A stretch of 64,000 nt of DNA. Source: Micromonospora parathelypteridis. GTDB taxonomy: Bacteria > Actinomycetota > Actinomycetes > Mycobacteriales > Micromonosporaceae. The stretch lies in the NCBI RefSeq assembly GCF_014201145.1, contig NZ_JACHDP010000001.1, positions 4,712,001 to 4,776,000 of the forward strand. Reading direction: 5' to 3'. This document shows positions 9,173-18,401 of the stretch, in pieces (position 1 is the stretch's first letter; the number at the start of each line of letters is the position of its first letter). Under the pieces are notes generated by a model. The model was not told the origin of the DNA. It made no database searches and worked only from the letters and a program-made list of their open reading frames with translations. The position numbers and the translations under genes are program-made.

Positions 9173-10212
9173 ACATCGACCTCGCGGCGCTGCGCGCACT
9201 CGAGCGCGAGCGGGAGATCCCGTTCGACACGATTCTCGCGGCGATCGAAACCGCGCTGCTGACCGCCTACCGGCACACCGATGGCGCCGAACCGCACGCC
9301 CGGGTGGAGATCGACCGCAAGTCGGGCGCCGCCCTGGTGTACGCGCAGGAGATGGACTCCGACGGCGGCCTGGTGCGGGAGTGGGACGACACCCCGCACG
9401 ACTTCGGTCGGATCGCCGCCATGACCGCCAAGCAGGTGATCCTCCAGCGACTGCGGGAGGCCACCGACGAGGTGCACTTCGGTGAGTACGTGGGCCGCGA
9501 GGGTGACCTCGTCACCGGCGTGGTGCAGGCGCACGAGACGCGTACCGAGAAGGGCATCGTCAGCGTCGACCTCGGCAAGCTGGAGGGCGTGCTGCCGCAG
9601 TCCGAGCAGGTGCCCGGCGAGCGGTACGCGCATGGCGAGCGGGTCCGCTGCGTCGTGGTGCACGTCGCCAAGGGCATGCGCGGGCCGCAGATCACCCTGT
9701 CCCGGTCGCACCCGGCGCTGGTCAAGAAGCTGTTCGCGCTGGAGGTGCCGGAGATCGCCGACGGCACGGTGGAGATCGGCGCGATCGCCCGTGAGGCAGG
9801 TCACCGCACGAAGATCGCCGTACGCTCCACCACCCCCGGAGTGAACGCCAAGGGCGCCTGCATCGGCCCGATGGGCCAGCGGGTGCGCGCGGTGATGAGT
9901 GAGCTGCACGGTGAGAAGATCGACATCATCGACTGGTCGGACGACCCGGCCACCTTCGTCGGCAACGCGTTGTCGCCGGCCAAGGCGCTGCGGGTCGAGG
10001 TGGTCGACCTGGCCGGTCGAGCCGCTCGGGTGACCGTTCCAGACTTCCAGCTCTCGCTCGCGATCGGTCGGGAGGGGCAGAATGCCCGACTCGCGGCCCG
10101 CTTGACCGGTTGGCGGATCGACATTCGGTCCGACGCGGAGCAGACCGCCCCGGCCGCACGTGAGGCAGCTGATCACGTGCGGGAGCCGGGCGGCGCGATC
10201 TCGGGCAGCTAG
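9169..10212 (+). CDS. nusA: Transcription termination/antitermination factor NusA
   Basis: Binds RNA polymerase and nascent RNA to modulate pausing, termination and antitermination. The 347-residue protein has the NusA N-terminal domain (about 1-110), an S1 domain ([16 protein letters not shown] onward, about 115-185) and two KH domains ([15 protein letters not shown] near 231, and [19 protein letters not shown] near 290-310). It lacks the C-terminal acidic repeats of enterobacterial NusA, as is normal in actinobacteria. It starts at a GTG in a GTGA overlap with rimP. Confidence 0.96.
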   Translation: MNIDLAALRALEREREIPFDTILAAIETALLTAYRHTDGAEPHARVEIDRKSGAALVYAQEMDSDGGLVREWDDTPHDFGRIAAMTAKQVILQRLREATDEVHFGEYVGREGDLVTGVVQAHETRTEKGIVSVDLGKLEGVLPQSEQVPGERYAHGERVRCVVVHVAKGMRGPQITLSRSHPALVKKLFALEVPEIADGTVEIGAIAREAGHRTKIAVRSTTPGVNAKGACIGPMGQRVRAVMSELHGEKIDIIDWSDDPATFVGNALSPAKALRVEVVDLAGRAARVTVPDFQLSLAIGREGQNARLAARLTGWRIDIRSDAEQTAPAAREAADHVREPGGAISGS

Positions 10213-10215
10213 GGG

Positions 10216-10221
10216 TAGACT
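10216..10221 (+). promoter_or_regulatory. -10 hexamer of a probable leaderless promoter for ylxR
   Basis: TAGACT lies 7 nt before the ylxR GTG, immediately after the nusA stop codon. This suggests ylxR has its own leaderless transcript besides read-through from nusA. Confidence 0.5.
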
Positions 10222-10228
10222 TCCTCCA

Positions 10229-10561
10229 GTGGTACGACGCGCAACGCCGGAGCGCACCTGTGTGGGTTGCCGGCAACGTGCGCCGGCCAGCGAATTGCTG
10301 CGGATCGTCGCGGTCAGGGACGAGGCTGGTCTCAGTCTCCGGCCTGATCCGCGCCGCAGGCTGCCGGGTCGGGGAGCGAACATGCACCCGGATCCGGCCT
10401 GCTTCGCGCTGGCGGTGCGTCGCCGCGCCTTCGGGCGCGCGCTGCGCATCACCGAGGTCCTCGACCACGGTTTGCTGGCAGAGCACGTCGATGCGCCAAC
10501 CACTACGTCCGGTCAGCCCGACCGGGCGAGGGTCGCTAGCAGGGTAGGACGACCGACATGA
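10229..10561 (+). CDS. ylxR: YlxR (RnpM-like) family protein
   Basis: A small RNA-binding protein usually encoded between nusA and infB. In Bacillus subtilis it has been linked to regulation of RNase P. The 110-residue product contains the family signature PERTCVGCRQRAPASELLRI at about residues 6-25 and the RRLPGRGANMHPDPACFALA region in the middle. The GTG at 10229 is used because TAGACT sits at leaderless spacing and the motif follows directly. The last 30 residues are polar and probably disordered. Confidence 0.9.
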   Translation: MVRRATPERTCVGCRQRAPASELLRIVAVRDEAGLSLRPDPRRRLPGRGANMHPDPACFALAVRRRAFGRALRITEVLDHGLLAEHVDAPTTTSGQPDRARVASRVGRPT

Positions 10562-10607
10562 GCACACGATGAAGTCCCTGAAATGACCAGGCTTCAAGTG
10601 CACGAGT

Positions 10608-10639
10608 GAGGTCGCTGCGGGTGCTGCCCGCACGACCTC
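10608..10639 (+). promoter_or_regulatory. Strong hairpin in the infB leader
   Basis: GAGGTCG plus TGCGGG pairs with CCCGCA plus CGACCTC, interrupted by one bulged C, closing a 5-nt loop: a 13-bp GC-rich stem ending 15 nt before the infB GTG. No U-tract follows, so it is either a terminator of the ylxR transcript that infB must bypass or a translational control element. Confidence 0.45.
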
Positions 10640-10654
10640 GGAGTGAGGAGTGCA

Positions 10655-13600
10655 GTGGCAGGCAAGGCCCGCGTACACGAGCTTGCAAAAGAGCTCGGGG
10701 TCGAGAGTAAGACCGTTCTCGCCAAGCTGAAGGAAATGGGCGAGTTCGTGAAGTCCGCGTCCAGCACCGTCGAGGCGCCCGTCGCCCGGCGGTTGCGTAA
10801 CGCATTCGTCGCGTCCGCTGGTGCTCCGGCACCGGCTGCCCCGTCGGCGCCCGCGTCGACGCCGGCTTCGAATCCGACCCCGACGCTGTCCCCGACCCCG
10901 GGCGCGCCCCGGGTCTCGGCCAAGCCGATGCCGCCTCGGCGGCCGGCCGCGCCGGCACCCGGTCCGAAGCCCAAGGGTCCGGTGCCCGGTGCGCCGCAGT
11001 CGGCGGCCCCGGTCGCCAAGCCGGCGAGTGCCCACGACATCGAGGTGGCGGCCGCGGAGGCGCGTGCCGCCGCGCTGAAGGCTGAGCAGGAGGCCGCGGT
11101 CAAGGCCGCGCAGGCCGCCCGCCAGCAGCAGCGGGACAACCCCGTTCGCCGGGAGCCTCCGGCAGACGGCAACCGTCCCGGCCCCGGCCCTCGGCCGGGT
11201 CCCGCCGCGATGCCCCCCCGTCCCGGTTCGCCGGCAGCTCGCCCGAGCACGCCGGCACCGGGTCCGGGTGCCCGGCCGGGCGGTCGCCCGCCGGCGCGCG
11301 GCGCCGGTAACAACCCGTTCGGCATCCAGGGTGGCCAGCAGCAGCGGCCCCCGGCCGCTGGCGCGGGTGGCCCTCGGCCCAACACCCCGGCGGGTATGCC
11401 GCCGCGGCCGAGCCCGAACTCCATGCCGCCGCGGCCCAGCCCGGCGTCCATGCCGAGCCAGCGTCCGGCTGCCGGTCGTCCCGGTCCCGGTGGCGCTGGT
11501 CGTCCCGGTGGCGGTGGCGCTGGTCGTCCCGGCGGCGGCGGCGGTGGCTTCCGCGGCGGTCCCGGCGGTGGCGCCGGTGGCGGTGGCGGTTACCGCGGCG
11601 GCCCTGGTGGCGGCGCGGGTGCCGGCGGTGGCGGTGGCTACCGTGGCGGTCCCGGCGGCGGTGGCGGTGCCCCCGGTGGCGGTTTCCGTCCGGGTGCTCC
11701 GTCCGGTGGCGGCGGTCGTCCCGGTGCGGGTGGTCGTGGCCGTGGCGGCGGCGCCGCGGGTGCCTTCGGGCGTCCGGGTGGCCGGCCGACGCGCGGTCGC
11801 AAGTCCAAGAAGCAGCGCAGACAGGAGTTCGACAACCTGTCGGCTCCGACCATGAGCTCGGGTGCTCCCCGGGGTCAGGGTCAGGTCGTCCGGCTGTCCC
11901 GTGGCGCCTCTCTGTCGGACTTCGCCGACAAGATCAACGCCAACCCGGGTTCGCTGGTCCAGGAGATGTTCAACCTGGGCGAGATGGTCACCGCGACCCA
12001 GTCCTGTTCTGACGACACCCTGCAGCTGCTGGGTGAGCACCTGGGCTTCGACATCCAGATCGTCAGCCCGGAGGACGAGGACCGCGAGCTGCTCGCGCAG
12101 TTCAACATCGACCTCGACGCGGAGGTGGCCGAGGAGCGTCTGGTCAGCCGTGCGCCGGTGGTGACCGTCATGGGTCACGTCGACCACGGTAAGACCAAGC
12201 TGCTCGACGCGATCCGTAAGGCGAACGTCGTTGCCGGTGAGGCGGGTGGCATCACCCAGCACATCGGTGCGTACCAGGTGCACGTTCCGCACGATGGTGT
12301 GGACCGCGCGGTGACCTTCATCGACACCCCGGGTCACGAGGCGTTCACCGCCATGCGTGCTCGTGGTGCCCAGGTGACGGACATCGTGATCCTGGTGGTC
12401 GCGGCCGACGACGGCGTGATGCCGCAGACCATCGAGGCGTTGAACCACGCCAAGGCGGCCGACGTGCCGATCGTGGTCGCGGTCAACAAGGTCGACAAGC
12501 CCGAGGCGAACCCGGACAAGGTCCGCCAGCAGCTCACCGAGTACGGCCTGGTCGCCGAGGAGTACGGCGGCGAGACCATGTTCGTCAACGTGGCCGCCAA
12601 GCCGGGCATCGGCATCGAGGAGTTGCTCGAGGCTGTCCTGCTGACCGCCGACGCGTCGCTGGAGCTGACCGCTCCGATCGACGGGCCGGCGCAGGGTGTG
12701 GCCATCGAGGCGCACCTGGACAAGGGTCGCGGTGCGGTGGCGACGGTGCTCGTGCAGAAGGGCACCCTGCGGGCGGGCGACTCGATCGTCGCCGGCGGGG
12801 CGCACGGCCGGGTCCGGGCCATGCTCGACGAGAACGGCAACCAGCTCTCCGAGGCTGGGCCGGCCCGTCCGGTCATGGTTCTGGGTCTGACCGCGCCGCC
12901 CGGTGCGGGTGACACGTTCCTCGCCGCGGCGGACGACCGCACGGTGCGGCAGATCGCCGAGCAGCGGCAGGCACGGCGGCGGGCGGCGGCATTCGCCAAC
13001 TCCCGTGGTCGGGCCACCCTCGAGACGCTCATGGAGCAGCTCAAGGAGGGCGAGAAGACGTCGCTCAACCTCATCCTCAAGGGCGATGTCTCTGGTTCGG
13101 TGGAGGCCCTGGAGGACGCGCTGTTCAACCTCGACATTCCCGAGGAGGTCCAGCTCAAGGTCCTCGACCGGGGTGTCGGCGCGATCACCGAGAGCAACGT
13201 CATGCTCGCGAGTGCCTCGTCCGAGCCGGTCACGATCATCGGCTTCAACGTGCGGGCCTCGAACAAGGTCCGTGAGATGGCCGACCGCGAGGGCGTGGAG
13301 ATCCGGTACTACACCGTCATCTACCAGGCCATCGAGGAGATCGAGGCAGCGCTCAAGGGCCTGCTCAAGCCGGAGTACGAGGAGGCCGAGCTGGGCAGCG
13401 CGGAGATCCGCGACGTCTTCCGCTCGTCCAAGATCGGCAACATCTCCGGTTGTATCGTCCGGTCGGGCATCATCCGACGCAACGCGAAGGCTCGCCTGCT
13501 TCGGGACGGGACGGTCGTGGCGGACAACCTCACGATCACCTCGCTCAAGCGGTTCAAGGACGACGCCACCGAGGTCCGCGAGGGCTTCGAGTGTGGTCTG

Positions 13601-13678
13601 ACCCTGGGTGGTTACAACAACGTCCAGGTCGGCGACGTCATCGAGACCTTCGAGATGCGGGAGAAGGTTCGCGCCTGA
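10655..13678 (+). CDS. infB: Translation initiation factor IF-2
   Basis: GTPase that places initiator tRNA on the 30S subunit. The 1007-residue protein begins with the IF2_N helix ([19 protein letters not shown]), then has a Pro/Ala linker, a Gly/Arg/Pro-rich stretch (about residues 270-375) and a basic [14 protein letters not shown] block. The GTPase domain has [12 protein letters not shown] (near 505), DTPGHEAF (near 558) and NKVDK (near 611), followed by domains II-IV. The GTG at 10655 follows AGGAG by 4 nt; an in-frame GTG at 10643 is less likely. The Gly-rich linker is long even for actinobacteria. Confidence 0.97.
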   Translation: MAGKARVHELAKELGVESKTVLAKLKEMGEFVKSASSTVEAPVARRLRNAFVASAGAPAPAAPSAPASTPASNPTPTLSPTPGAPRVSAKPMPPRRPAAPAPGPKPKGPVPGAPQSAAPVAKPASAHDIEVAAAEARAAALKAEQEAAVKAAQAARQQQRDNPVRREPPADGNRPGPGPRPGPAAMPPRPGSPAARPSTPAPGPGARPGGRPPARGAGNNPFGIQGGQQQRPPAAGAGGPRPNTPAGMPPRPSPNSMPPRPSPASMPSQRPAAGRPGPGGAGRPGGGGAGRPGGGGGGFRGGPGGGAGGGGGYRGGPGGGAGAGGGGGYRGGPGGGGGAPGGGFRPGAPSGGGGRPGAGGRGRGGGAAGAFGRPGGRPTRGRKSKKQRRQEFDNLSAPTMSSGAPRGQGQVVRLSRGASLSDFADKINANPGSLVQEMFNLGEMVTATQSCSDDTLQLLGEHLGFDIQIVSPEDEDRELLAQFNIDLDAEVAEERLVSRAPVVTVMGHVDHGKTKLLDAIRKANVVAGEAGGITQHIGAYQVHVPHDGVDRAVTFIDTPGHEAFTAMRARGAQVTDIVILVVAADDGVMPQTIEALNHAKAADVPIVVAVNKVDKPEANPDKVRQQLTEYGLVAEEYGGETMFVNVAAKPGIGIEELLEAVLLTADASLELTAPIDGPAQGVAIEAHLDKGRGAVATVLVQKGTLRAGDSIVAGGAHGRVRAMLDENGNQLSEAGPARPVMVLGLTAPPGAGDTFLAAADDRTVRQIAEQRQARRRAAAFANSRGRATLETLMEQLKEGEKTSLNLILKGDVSGSVEALEDALFNLDIPEEVQLKVLDRGVGAITESNVMLASASSEPVTIIGFNVRASNKVREMADREGVEIRYYTVIYQAIEEIEAALKGLLKPEYEEAELGSAEIRDVFRSSKIGNISGCIVRSGIIRRNAKARLLRDGTVVADNLTITSLKRFKDDATEVREGFECGLTLGGYNNVQVGDVIETFEMREKVRA
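11463..11790 (+). repeat. Gly-rich low-complexity repeat inside infB
   Basis: About 110 codons dominated by GGT/GGC, with recurrent [10 protein letters not shown] and GRPGGGG units, coding for the IF-2 linker between its N-terminal domain and GTPase core. It is the most repetitive coding stretch in the window and prone to length variation. Confidence 0.85.
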
Positions 13679-13694
13679 TCCGGCAGTGACACGC

Positions 13695-13736
13695 TGATCA
13701 AGGGGTTTACGCCGAACGGCGTAAACCCCTTGATCA
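13695..13736 (+). terminator. Terminator hairpin after infB
   Basis: A perfect 19-bp inverted repeat (TGATCAAGGGG...CCCCTTGATCA with a GTTTACGCC inner arm) around a GAAC loop begins 17 nt after the infB stop. There is no U-tract, which is usual for high-GC actinobacterial terminators. It lies just upstream of the promoter of the next gene. Confidence 0.8.
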
Positions 13737-13754
13737 TGCGGGGCGGGTTGGCGG

Positions 13755-13760
13755 TATCGT
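13755..13760 (+). promoter_or_regulatory. -10 hexamer of a probable leaderless promoter for the DUF503 gene
   Basis: TATCGT lies 8 nt before the ATG at 13769 and directly after the infB terminator, giving the downstream DUF503-rbfA-nrnA genes their own start. Confidence 0.5.
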
Positions 13761-13768
13761 CCGGGGCG

Positions 13769-14065
13769 ATGTTCACCGGAACCGCGGTCTTCGACCTGCT
13801 GCTGCCGGGCGACTCCCGGTCGCTCAAAGCCAAGAGATCATATGTACGGCCGATCGTGGCGGCACTGCGCCGCTTCGAGGTGTCGGCCGCCGAGGTGGGA
13901 GCGCACGACCTGCATGGTCGAGCGCAGATAGCGGTGGCCGTGGTGGCCGCTGAGACGGCGCACGTCCGCGAGGTGCTCGACTCCTGTGAGCGTCTGGTGG
14001 CCGGCCGCCCCGAGGTCGAGTTGTTGTCGGTGCGGCGCCGGCTGTACGGCGTGGACGACGACTGA
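13769..14065 (+). CDS. DUF503 (YlxP-like) family protein
   Basis: A 98-residue protein matching the DUF503/YlxP pattern: MFTGTAVFDLLLPGDSRSLK, then KRSYVRPIVAALRRFEVSAA, then a VAAETAHVREVLDSCERLV helix and a C-terminal strand. The family is regularly encoded between infB and rbfA, which suggests a role in ribosome assembly or translation, but no biochemical function is established. It lies between the infB terminator and rbfA and has a -10-like TATCGT at leaderless spacing. Confidence 0.88.
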   Translation: MFTGTAVFDLLLPGDSRSLKAKRSYVRPIVAALRRFEVSAAEVGAHDLHGRAQIAVAVVAAETAHVREVLDSCERLVAGRPEVELLSVRRRLYGVDDD

Positions 14066-14191
14066 CCACGGTGCCGGCTGTGCCGGGCGACCGGTGCGGC
14101 CGCGAAGGTAGTGTTCGAGATGTTGGCCGGTCGGCCGGCGGCCCCCGGGTCGCCGGGTCGGCCGGGAGCAGGACGCCGTGGAGGTGGCGAG

Positions 14192-14692
14192 ATGTCTGAT
14201 CCGGCCAAGGTACGCCGGCACGCGGAACGGGTGCGTGAGCTGGTCGCGTCGGTGGTGCGGAGCCAGATCAAGGACCCGCGGCTCGGGATGATCACCATCA
14301 CCGACGCCCGGATCACCGCGGACCTGCGTGACGCGACGGTCTTCTACACCGTGCTCGGTGACGCGGTCGCCCAGGCGGACACCGCCGCGGCGCTGGAGAG
14401 CGCCAAGGGGCTGTTGCGCAGCACGGTCGGCAAGGCGCTCGGGTTGCGGCACTCGCCGACTCTCACGTTCGTCCTGGACGACGTGCAGGACCAGGTCAAG
14501 CACATCGACGACCTGCTCGCCGCCGCCCGCAACGCCGACGCCGAGGTGCAGCGGCTCGCCGCCCAGGCAAAGTACGCGGGCGAAGCGCAGCCGTACCGGG
14601 TGGATGACGAGACGGATGAGGCCGACGAGACGGACGAGGCCGACGAGGCCACCGGCGTCGAGGGCACCCCGCGGGGTGGGGAAACGCGGTGA
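14192..14692 (+). CDS. rbfA: Ribosome-binding factor A
   Basis: Late-stage 30S maturation factor. The 166-residue product has the KH-like RbfA core: VRRHAERVRELVASVVRSQI, KDPRLGMITITDARITADL, and a helix ending LGLRHSPTLTFVLDD. After about residue 130 it carries an acidic tail built on a near-tandem DETDEADETDEADEA unit. The ATG at 14192 has a GGAGGTGG ribosome binding site; the upstream in-frame ATG at 14111 does not. Its stop overlaps the GTG of the next gene. Confidence 0.94.
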   Translation: MSDPAKVRRHAERVRELVASVVRSQIKDPRLGMITITDARITADLRDATVFYTVLGDAVAQADTAAALESAKGLLRSTVGKALGLRHSPTLTFVLDDVQDQVKHIDDLLAAARNADAEVQRLAAQAKYAGEAQPYRVDDETDEADETDEADEATGVEGTPRGGETR

Positions 14693-15747
14693 CCAGCACC
14701 GCCAGCGTCCCGCTCACCGGGGCGGCCGGAGCCGGCCCCGCCGAGACGGACTGGGCTGCGGCCGAGGCGCTGGTGCGGGCCCTCCCGCCGAGCGGTCGGG
14801 TGCTGCTGATCTGTCACGTCAACCCGGACGGCGACGCGCTGGGCAGCATGCTCGGCTTCGGTCTGGGTCTGCGGCAGTTCGGCGTACGCGAGGTGCAGGC
14901 GACCTTCCCCGGGCCGCCGGAGGTGCCCGAGCCGTTCCGGGGGCTGCCCGGGTTGGACCTGCTGGTCCCGGCGAGCGCTGCGGACCCGGCACCTGACCTG
15001 GTGATCTGCTTCGACGCGGCGAGCGAGTCACGTCTCGGTGAGCTGGCCGGGCGGTTGTCGTCCGCTCCGGCGGCGCTGGTGCTCGATCACCACGCCTCCA
15101 ACCCCGGCTTCGGCACGGTCAACCTGGTCGACGCGGGTGCCGCGGCGACGTCGGTGGTGGCTGAGCAGTTGCTGGCCCGGCTCGGGGTCGTGGTGGATCC
15201 GGCCATCGCCGAGTGCCTCTACGTGGCGCTGACCACGGACACTGGTTCGTTCCGGTTCGAGGCGACCACCCCGGCGGTCCACCAGATGGCCGCCCGGTTG
15301 CTGGCGACCGGCATCTCGCCGGGTGACATCTCCCGGCGGGTCTTCGACACCCGGCCCTTCGGCGCGGTTCGCCTCTTCGGTGAGGTGCTCGGCCGGGCAC
15401 AGTTGGAGTCGGCCGCCGCTGGCGGCCGAGGGTTGGTCTGGACCTTCGCCACCCTGGACGACCTGGCCCGGCACGACCAGCGGCCGTACGTGCTGGAGGC
15501 GCTGATCGACTCGGTGCGTTGCACCGCCGAGGCGGATGTGAGCTGTGTGTTGAAGCAGACCACGCCCGGCGAGTGGGCGGTGTCGATGCGCAGCAAGGGC
15601 GCGGTGGACGTCAGCCGGGTCGCGGTCACGCTGGGCGGTGGTGGTCACCGGTTCGCGGCCGGGTTCACCGGTCGGGGCAGCGCCGAGCAGGTGGTCGAGT
15701 CGATCCGCGGCCAACTGGACGCGGCACTGATCCGCCCCCGCGGCTGA
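14689..15747 (+). CDS. nrnA: DHH/DHHA1 phosphoesterase, NrnA-like oligoribonuclease/pAp phosphatase
   Basis: The 352-residue protein has the DHH family motifs: HVNPDGDALGSMLG (motif I), CFDAAS (motif II), VLDHHASNPGFG (the DHH motif), TDTGSFRF (motif IV) and the DHHA1 GGGGHRFAAGF near the C terminus. NrnA-type enzymes degrade nanoRNA and dephosphorylate 3'-phosphoadenosine 5'-phosphate. The mycobacterial homologue in the same position also cleaves cyclic dinucleotides, so a c-di-AMP role is possible. The GTG start is in a GTGA overlap with rbfA. Confidence 0.92.
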   Translation: MTSTASVPLTGAAGAGPAETDWAAAEALVRALPPSGRVLLICHVNPDGDALGSMLGFGLGLRQFGVREVQATFPGPPEVPEPFRGLPGLDLLVPASAADPAPDLVICFDAASESRLGELAGRLSSAPAALVLDHHASNPGFGTVNLVDAGAAATSVVAEQLLARLGVVVDPAIAECLYVALTTDTGSFRFEATTPAVHQMAARLLATGISPGDISRRVFDTRPFGAVRLFGEVLGRAQLESAAAGGRGLVWTFATLDDLARHDQRPYVLEALIDSVRCTAEADVSCVLKQTTPGEWAVSMRSKGAVDVSRVAVTLGGGGHRFAAGFTGRGSAEQVVESIRGQLDAALIRPRG

Positions 15748-15855
15748 CCCTGGCGAATCTAATCGCCGCCGTCGATCGGTTGGCCGGGAAGATCAGGGTC
15801 AGTTCCGGGGAGTGTTGGTCTTCCCGCGCTCCGTGAGACCGGGAAGAATTGCGGG

Positions 15856-16263
15856 ATGGAGCAGCCGCACGACCTCACCGTGGAGGCCCCCCGCGCCTGG
15901 GACCGGCCCGCCGTCTCCGTTCCCGTCCTCGTCTGCCTGTCGCTCGTCGGTGGTCGGTTCGTTTCCTTCTCCACCGAAGCCAATCTGTTCACCCTCGGCA
16001 CTGGCGGGGTGCTGATCTGGCTCGGTCTGAGCAATCGGGTGCCTCGTCGACCGGCACCGCGTCGGTTGGGCGCTGGGGCGGTCTGGTGGGCGGTGCCGGT
16101 GGTGGTCTTCGGCGTGTTCGAGGGCGTGACCTTCGTGCTGGCGGCGGGCGATGAGTTCCCCACCTTCTCCCGGCTGGCCGACCCTCTCCTGGAAGATCAC
16201 CTGACCCGGTCGGCGGCGTGGTTCGCCTGGCTGGCCGCCTTCTGGGGGCTGGTGCGGCGATGA
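15856..16263 (+). CDS. Small membrane protein, function unknown
   Basis: The 135-residue protein has about four predicted membrane helices: VSVPVLVCLSLVGGRFVSF, LFTLGTGGVLIWLGL, AVWWAVPVVVFGVFEGVTF and SAAWFAWLAAFWGLV. I do not recognise a named family. Its stop overlaps the ATG of the next small membrane gene (ATGA), so the two are probably made together and may form one complex. Confidence 0.65.
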   Translation: MEQPHDLTVEAPRAWDRPAVSVPVLVCLSLVGGRFVSFSTEANLFTLGTGGVLIWLGLSNRVPRRPAPRRLGAGAVWWAVPVVVFGVFEGVTFVLAAGDEFPTFSRLADPLLEDHLTRSAAWFAWLAAFWGLVRR

Positions 16264-16472
16264 TGCGAGCACTCGCGATCGGCGGTTTCCTCACCGCGCT
16301 GGCCCTGTTCGCGTTGGTCGAGTGGATGGCCCGGCGGGAAGGCTCCCGGATCCCCACTCTGGGCGAGGTCTGCGCGTACGTGATGCGCTACGAGGTCGGC
16401 CCGGTGCCGGTGGGCCGGATCGGTCTGTTCGGGTTCTGGTGGTGGCTGGGCTGGCACTTCCTGGCCCGCTGA
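16260..16472 (+). CDS. Small membrane protein (resembles DUF6186)
   Basis: The 70-residue product has one hydrophobic N-terminal helix (MMRALAIGGFLTALALFALV), a conserved-looking centre (EWMARREGSRIPTLGEV) and a second short hydrophobic end (FGFWWWLGWHF). It is coupled to the upstream membrane gene by an ATGA overlap. The DUF6186 resemblance is from memory of family members and is unverified. Confidence 0.65.
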   Translation: MMRALAIGGFLTALALFALVEWMARREGSRIPTLGEVCAYVMRYEVGPVPVGRIGLFGFWWWLGWHFLAR

Positions 16473-16742
16473 ACCGGGTCACCGCCTGTCCAAATGGCGG
16501 GAACCGTAAGCAGCATATGGACCTGAACGATAACTTGGGAGACAGGCCGGTGCCGCGTGGCGGCGCAGGTCATGGGTGGTGGTGCCACACCTCGTGCTGC
16601 CTCCCTCCAGGGTCGGACCGACCCGGGCTCACGCTGCCCAGCCGGCTGCTCCGGTCACCCCGGACCGCCGTGGGGCGCTCAGCACGACCGCCCGCGAGGG
16701 CCGCCGCGTGCCGGCGGCTCGCGCCCTGGAAGGAGCGCCACC
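16473..16742. other. 270-bp gap with dyads upstream of a 30-codon gene
   Basis: No gene is supported here. CCTGTC (16485-16490) can pair with GACAGG (16541-16546), enclosing GGGAACC and CATATG, which are promoter-like and atypically AT-containing for this genome. A perfect palindrome, GGGTCGG-A-CCGACCC, lies at 16610-16624. It may be a promoter region with a structured leader for the small ORF at 16743; I do not recognise an RNA family. Confidence 0.35.
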
Positions 16743-16835
16743 ATGCCGAACAAGCCCAAGCCCGAGGCCACCACTGACGACGCCCGCGAGCAGGCTCGCC
16801 GCGCCCTGCAGACCTCGATGGACACCCGCCAGTAG
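16743..16835 (+). CDS. 30-aa hydrophilic peptide, function unknown
   Basis: A short reading frame with an AAGGAG ribosome binding site 7 nt before the ATG. The product begins MPNKPKPEATTDD and ends RALQTSMDTRQ: highly charged, no membrane segment, with a probable amphipathic helix in its second half (residues 13-25). It stands alone between the DUF6186-like gene and the MATE gene. The strong ribosome binding site and biased codons favour a real gene, but coding is unproven. Confidence 0.45.
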   Translation: MPNKPKPEATTDDAREQARRALQTSMDTRQ

Positions 16836-16983
16836 ACCAGTTCGTCCGGCGGTGACGTCGGAGCCGCTGGGTGGCGGGCGACCAGAGGGGCCGGTCCACG
16901 TCGAACCTGACCGCCACCCACCGACGACGTAAGCCCTCAGCGGGATTGCGATCCTTACCGCCCTCGTGCCAGGATCGGCGGCG

Positions 16984-18312
16984 ATGAACCACGCCGCCAC
17001 CGCCACCGCCACCCGACCCGCCTCGCCGCGCCGGATCGCCAGCCTCGCCCTGCCGGCCCTCGTGGTGCTCGCCGCCGAGCCGCTCTACGTGCTGGTCGAC
17101 ACGGCCGTGGTCGGTCACCTCGGCCGGGTGCCACTCGCCGCGCTCGCCGTCGGCGGCACGGTGATGACGCTCACCGCCTGGGTCGGCACCGTGGTCGCGT
17201 ACGGCACCACCGGGCGCGCGGCCCGCCGCTTCGGCGCAGGCGACCGTGCTGCCGCGGTGGCCGAGGGCGTCCAGTCGTCCTGGCTGGCGTTCGGTGTCGG
17301 TCTGCTGATCGCGATCGGCATGCAGTTCGGCGGGGGCGCGCTCGCGCGTACCCTCGCCGGTGGTGGTGGCGAGGTGGCCGACGCCGCCGCGCACTGGCTG
17401 CGGATCGCGGCCCTCGGCGCCCCCGGTCTGCTGCTCGCCGCCGCCGGCAACGGCTGGCTGCGCGGTGTGCAGGACACTCGGCGCCCGTTGTTCTTCGTGC
17501 TCGGTCCCAACCTGATCTCCGCGCTGCTCTGCCCGCTGCTGGTCTACCCCGGTGGCCTGGGCCTGATCGGCTCGGCGGTGGCCAACGTCGTCGCGCAGAC
17601 GCTCTGCGGGGTGCTCTTCGCCGCCGCGCTGGTCGCCGAGCGGGTGTCGCTGCGGCCCCGGCCCCGCGTGATCGGCCAGCAACTGGTGCTCAGCCGGGAC
17701 CTGCTGATCCGTGGGCTGGCGTTCCAGGCCAGCTTCCTCTCCGCGACCGCCGTCGCCGCCCGCTTCGGGGCCGCCGCCGTCGGCGCCCACCAGATCGCCC
17801 TGCAACTCTGGTTCTTCACCGCGCTGGTGCTCGACGCGCTGGCCATCGCCGCACAGTCCCTGGTCGGGGCCGCGCTCGGCGCCGGCGACGACGCGGGCGC
17901 CCGGGCGCTCGCCCGCCGGATCGGGCTGCTCGGCGGCGTCTGTGGCGTCGCCTTCGCGCTGCTCATCGCCGCCGGCGCCGGCGTCCTACCGTCGTGGTTC
18001 AGCTCCGACCAGGCCGTACGCGAGCAGGCCATGGCGGCCTGGCCGTGGTTCGTCGTCATGCTGCCGCTGGCCGGAGTGGTGTTCGCCCTCGACGGCGTGC
18101 TGATCGGCGCCGGCGACGTGCGGTACCTGCGCAACCTCACCATCGTGGCGGCGCTCGGCGGCTTCCTGCCGGCCATCTGGCTGACGTACGGGTTCGACCT
18201 CGGGCTGGGCGGCATCTGGGCCGGGCTCACCCTGTTCGTGGTGATCCGGCTGGTCGCGCTGCTGCTGCGCCTGCGCAACGGCAACTGGGCGGTGACCGGC
18301 GCGGTCCGCTGA
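16984..18312 (+). CDS. dinF: MATE family efflux transporter (DinF type)
   Basis: A 442-residue, 12-helix multidrug and toxin extrusion transporter. Visible features are the first helix PALVVLAAEPLYVLVDTAVV with the DinF-like VGHLGRVPLAALAVGG, AGNGWLRGVQDTRRPLF between the halves, and a second-half repeat starting AAVGAHQIALQLWFF. MATE proteins export cationic compounds against Na+ or H+; the substrate is unknown. The gene holds the position of dinF in related genomes. A GTG 18 nt upstream is an alternative start. It lies between nrnA and truB. Confidence 0.92.
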   Translation: MNHAATATATRPASPRRIASLALPALVVLAAEPLYVLVDTAVVGHLGRVPLAALAVGGTVMTLTAWVGTVVAYGTTGRAARRFGAGDRAAAVAEGVQSSWLAFGVGLLIAIGMQFGGGALARTLAGGGGEVADAAAHWLRIAALGAPGLLLAAAGNGWLRGVQDTRRPLFFVLGPNLISALLCPLLVYPGGLGLIGSAVANVVAQTLCGVLFAAALVAERVSLRPRPRVIGQQLVLSRDLLIRGLAFQASFLSATAVAARFGAAAVGAHQIALQLWFFTALVLDALAIAAQSLVGAALGAGDDAGARALARRIGLLGGVCGVAFALLIAAGAGVLPSWFSSDQAVREQAMAAWPWFVVMLPLAGVVFALDGVLIGAGDVRYLRNLTIVAALGGFLPAIWLTYGFDLGLGGIWAGLTLFVVIRLVALLLRLRNGNWAVTGAVR

Positions 18313-18401
18313 GGTCTCCTCCTGGCGCTGCCGGAGGCTCGGGTCACGCCGGGCCCGCCCACACACGCCGGGGTACCGGCCATCTGGCAGGCTTGGCCGA
18401 C

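Noticed and set aside
9926..12805. A 959-codon minus-strand open frame opposite nusA-infB
   Set aside because: It is the antisense of the Gly-rich infB region, which yields Thr/Ala repeats, with no domain, ribosome binding site or plausible start.
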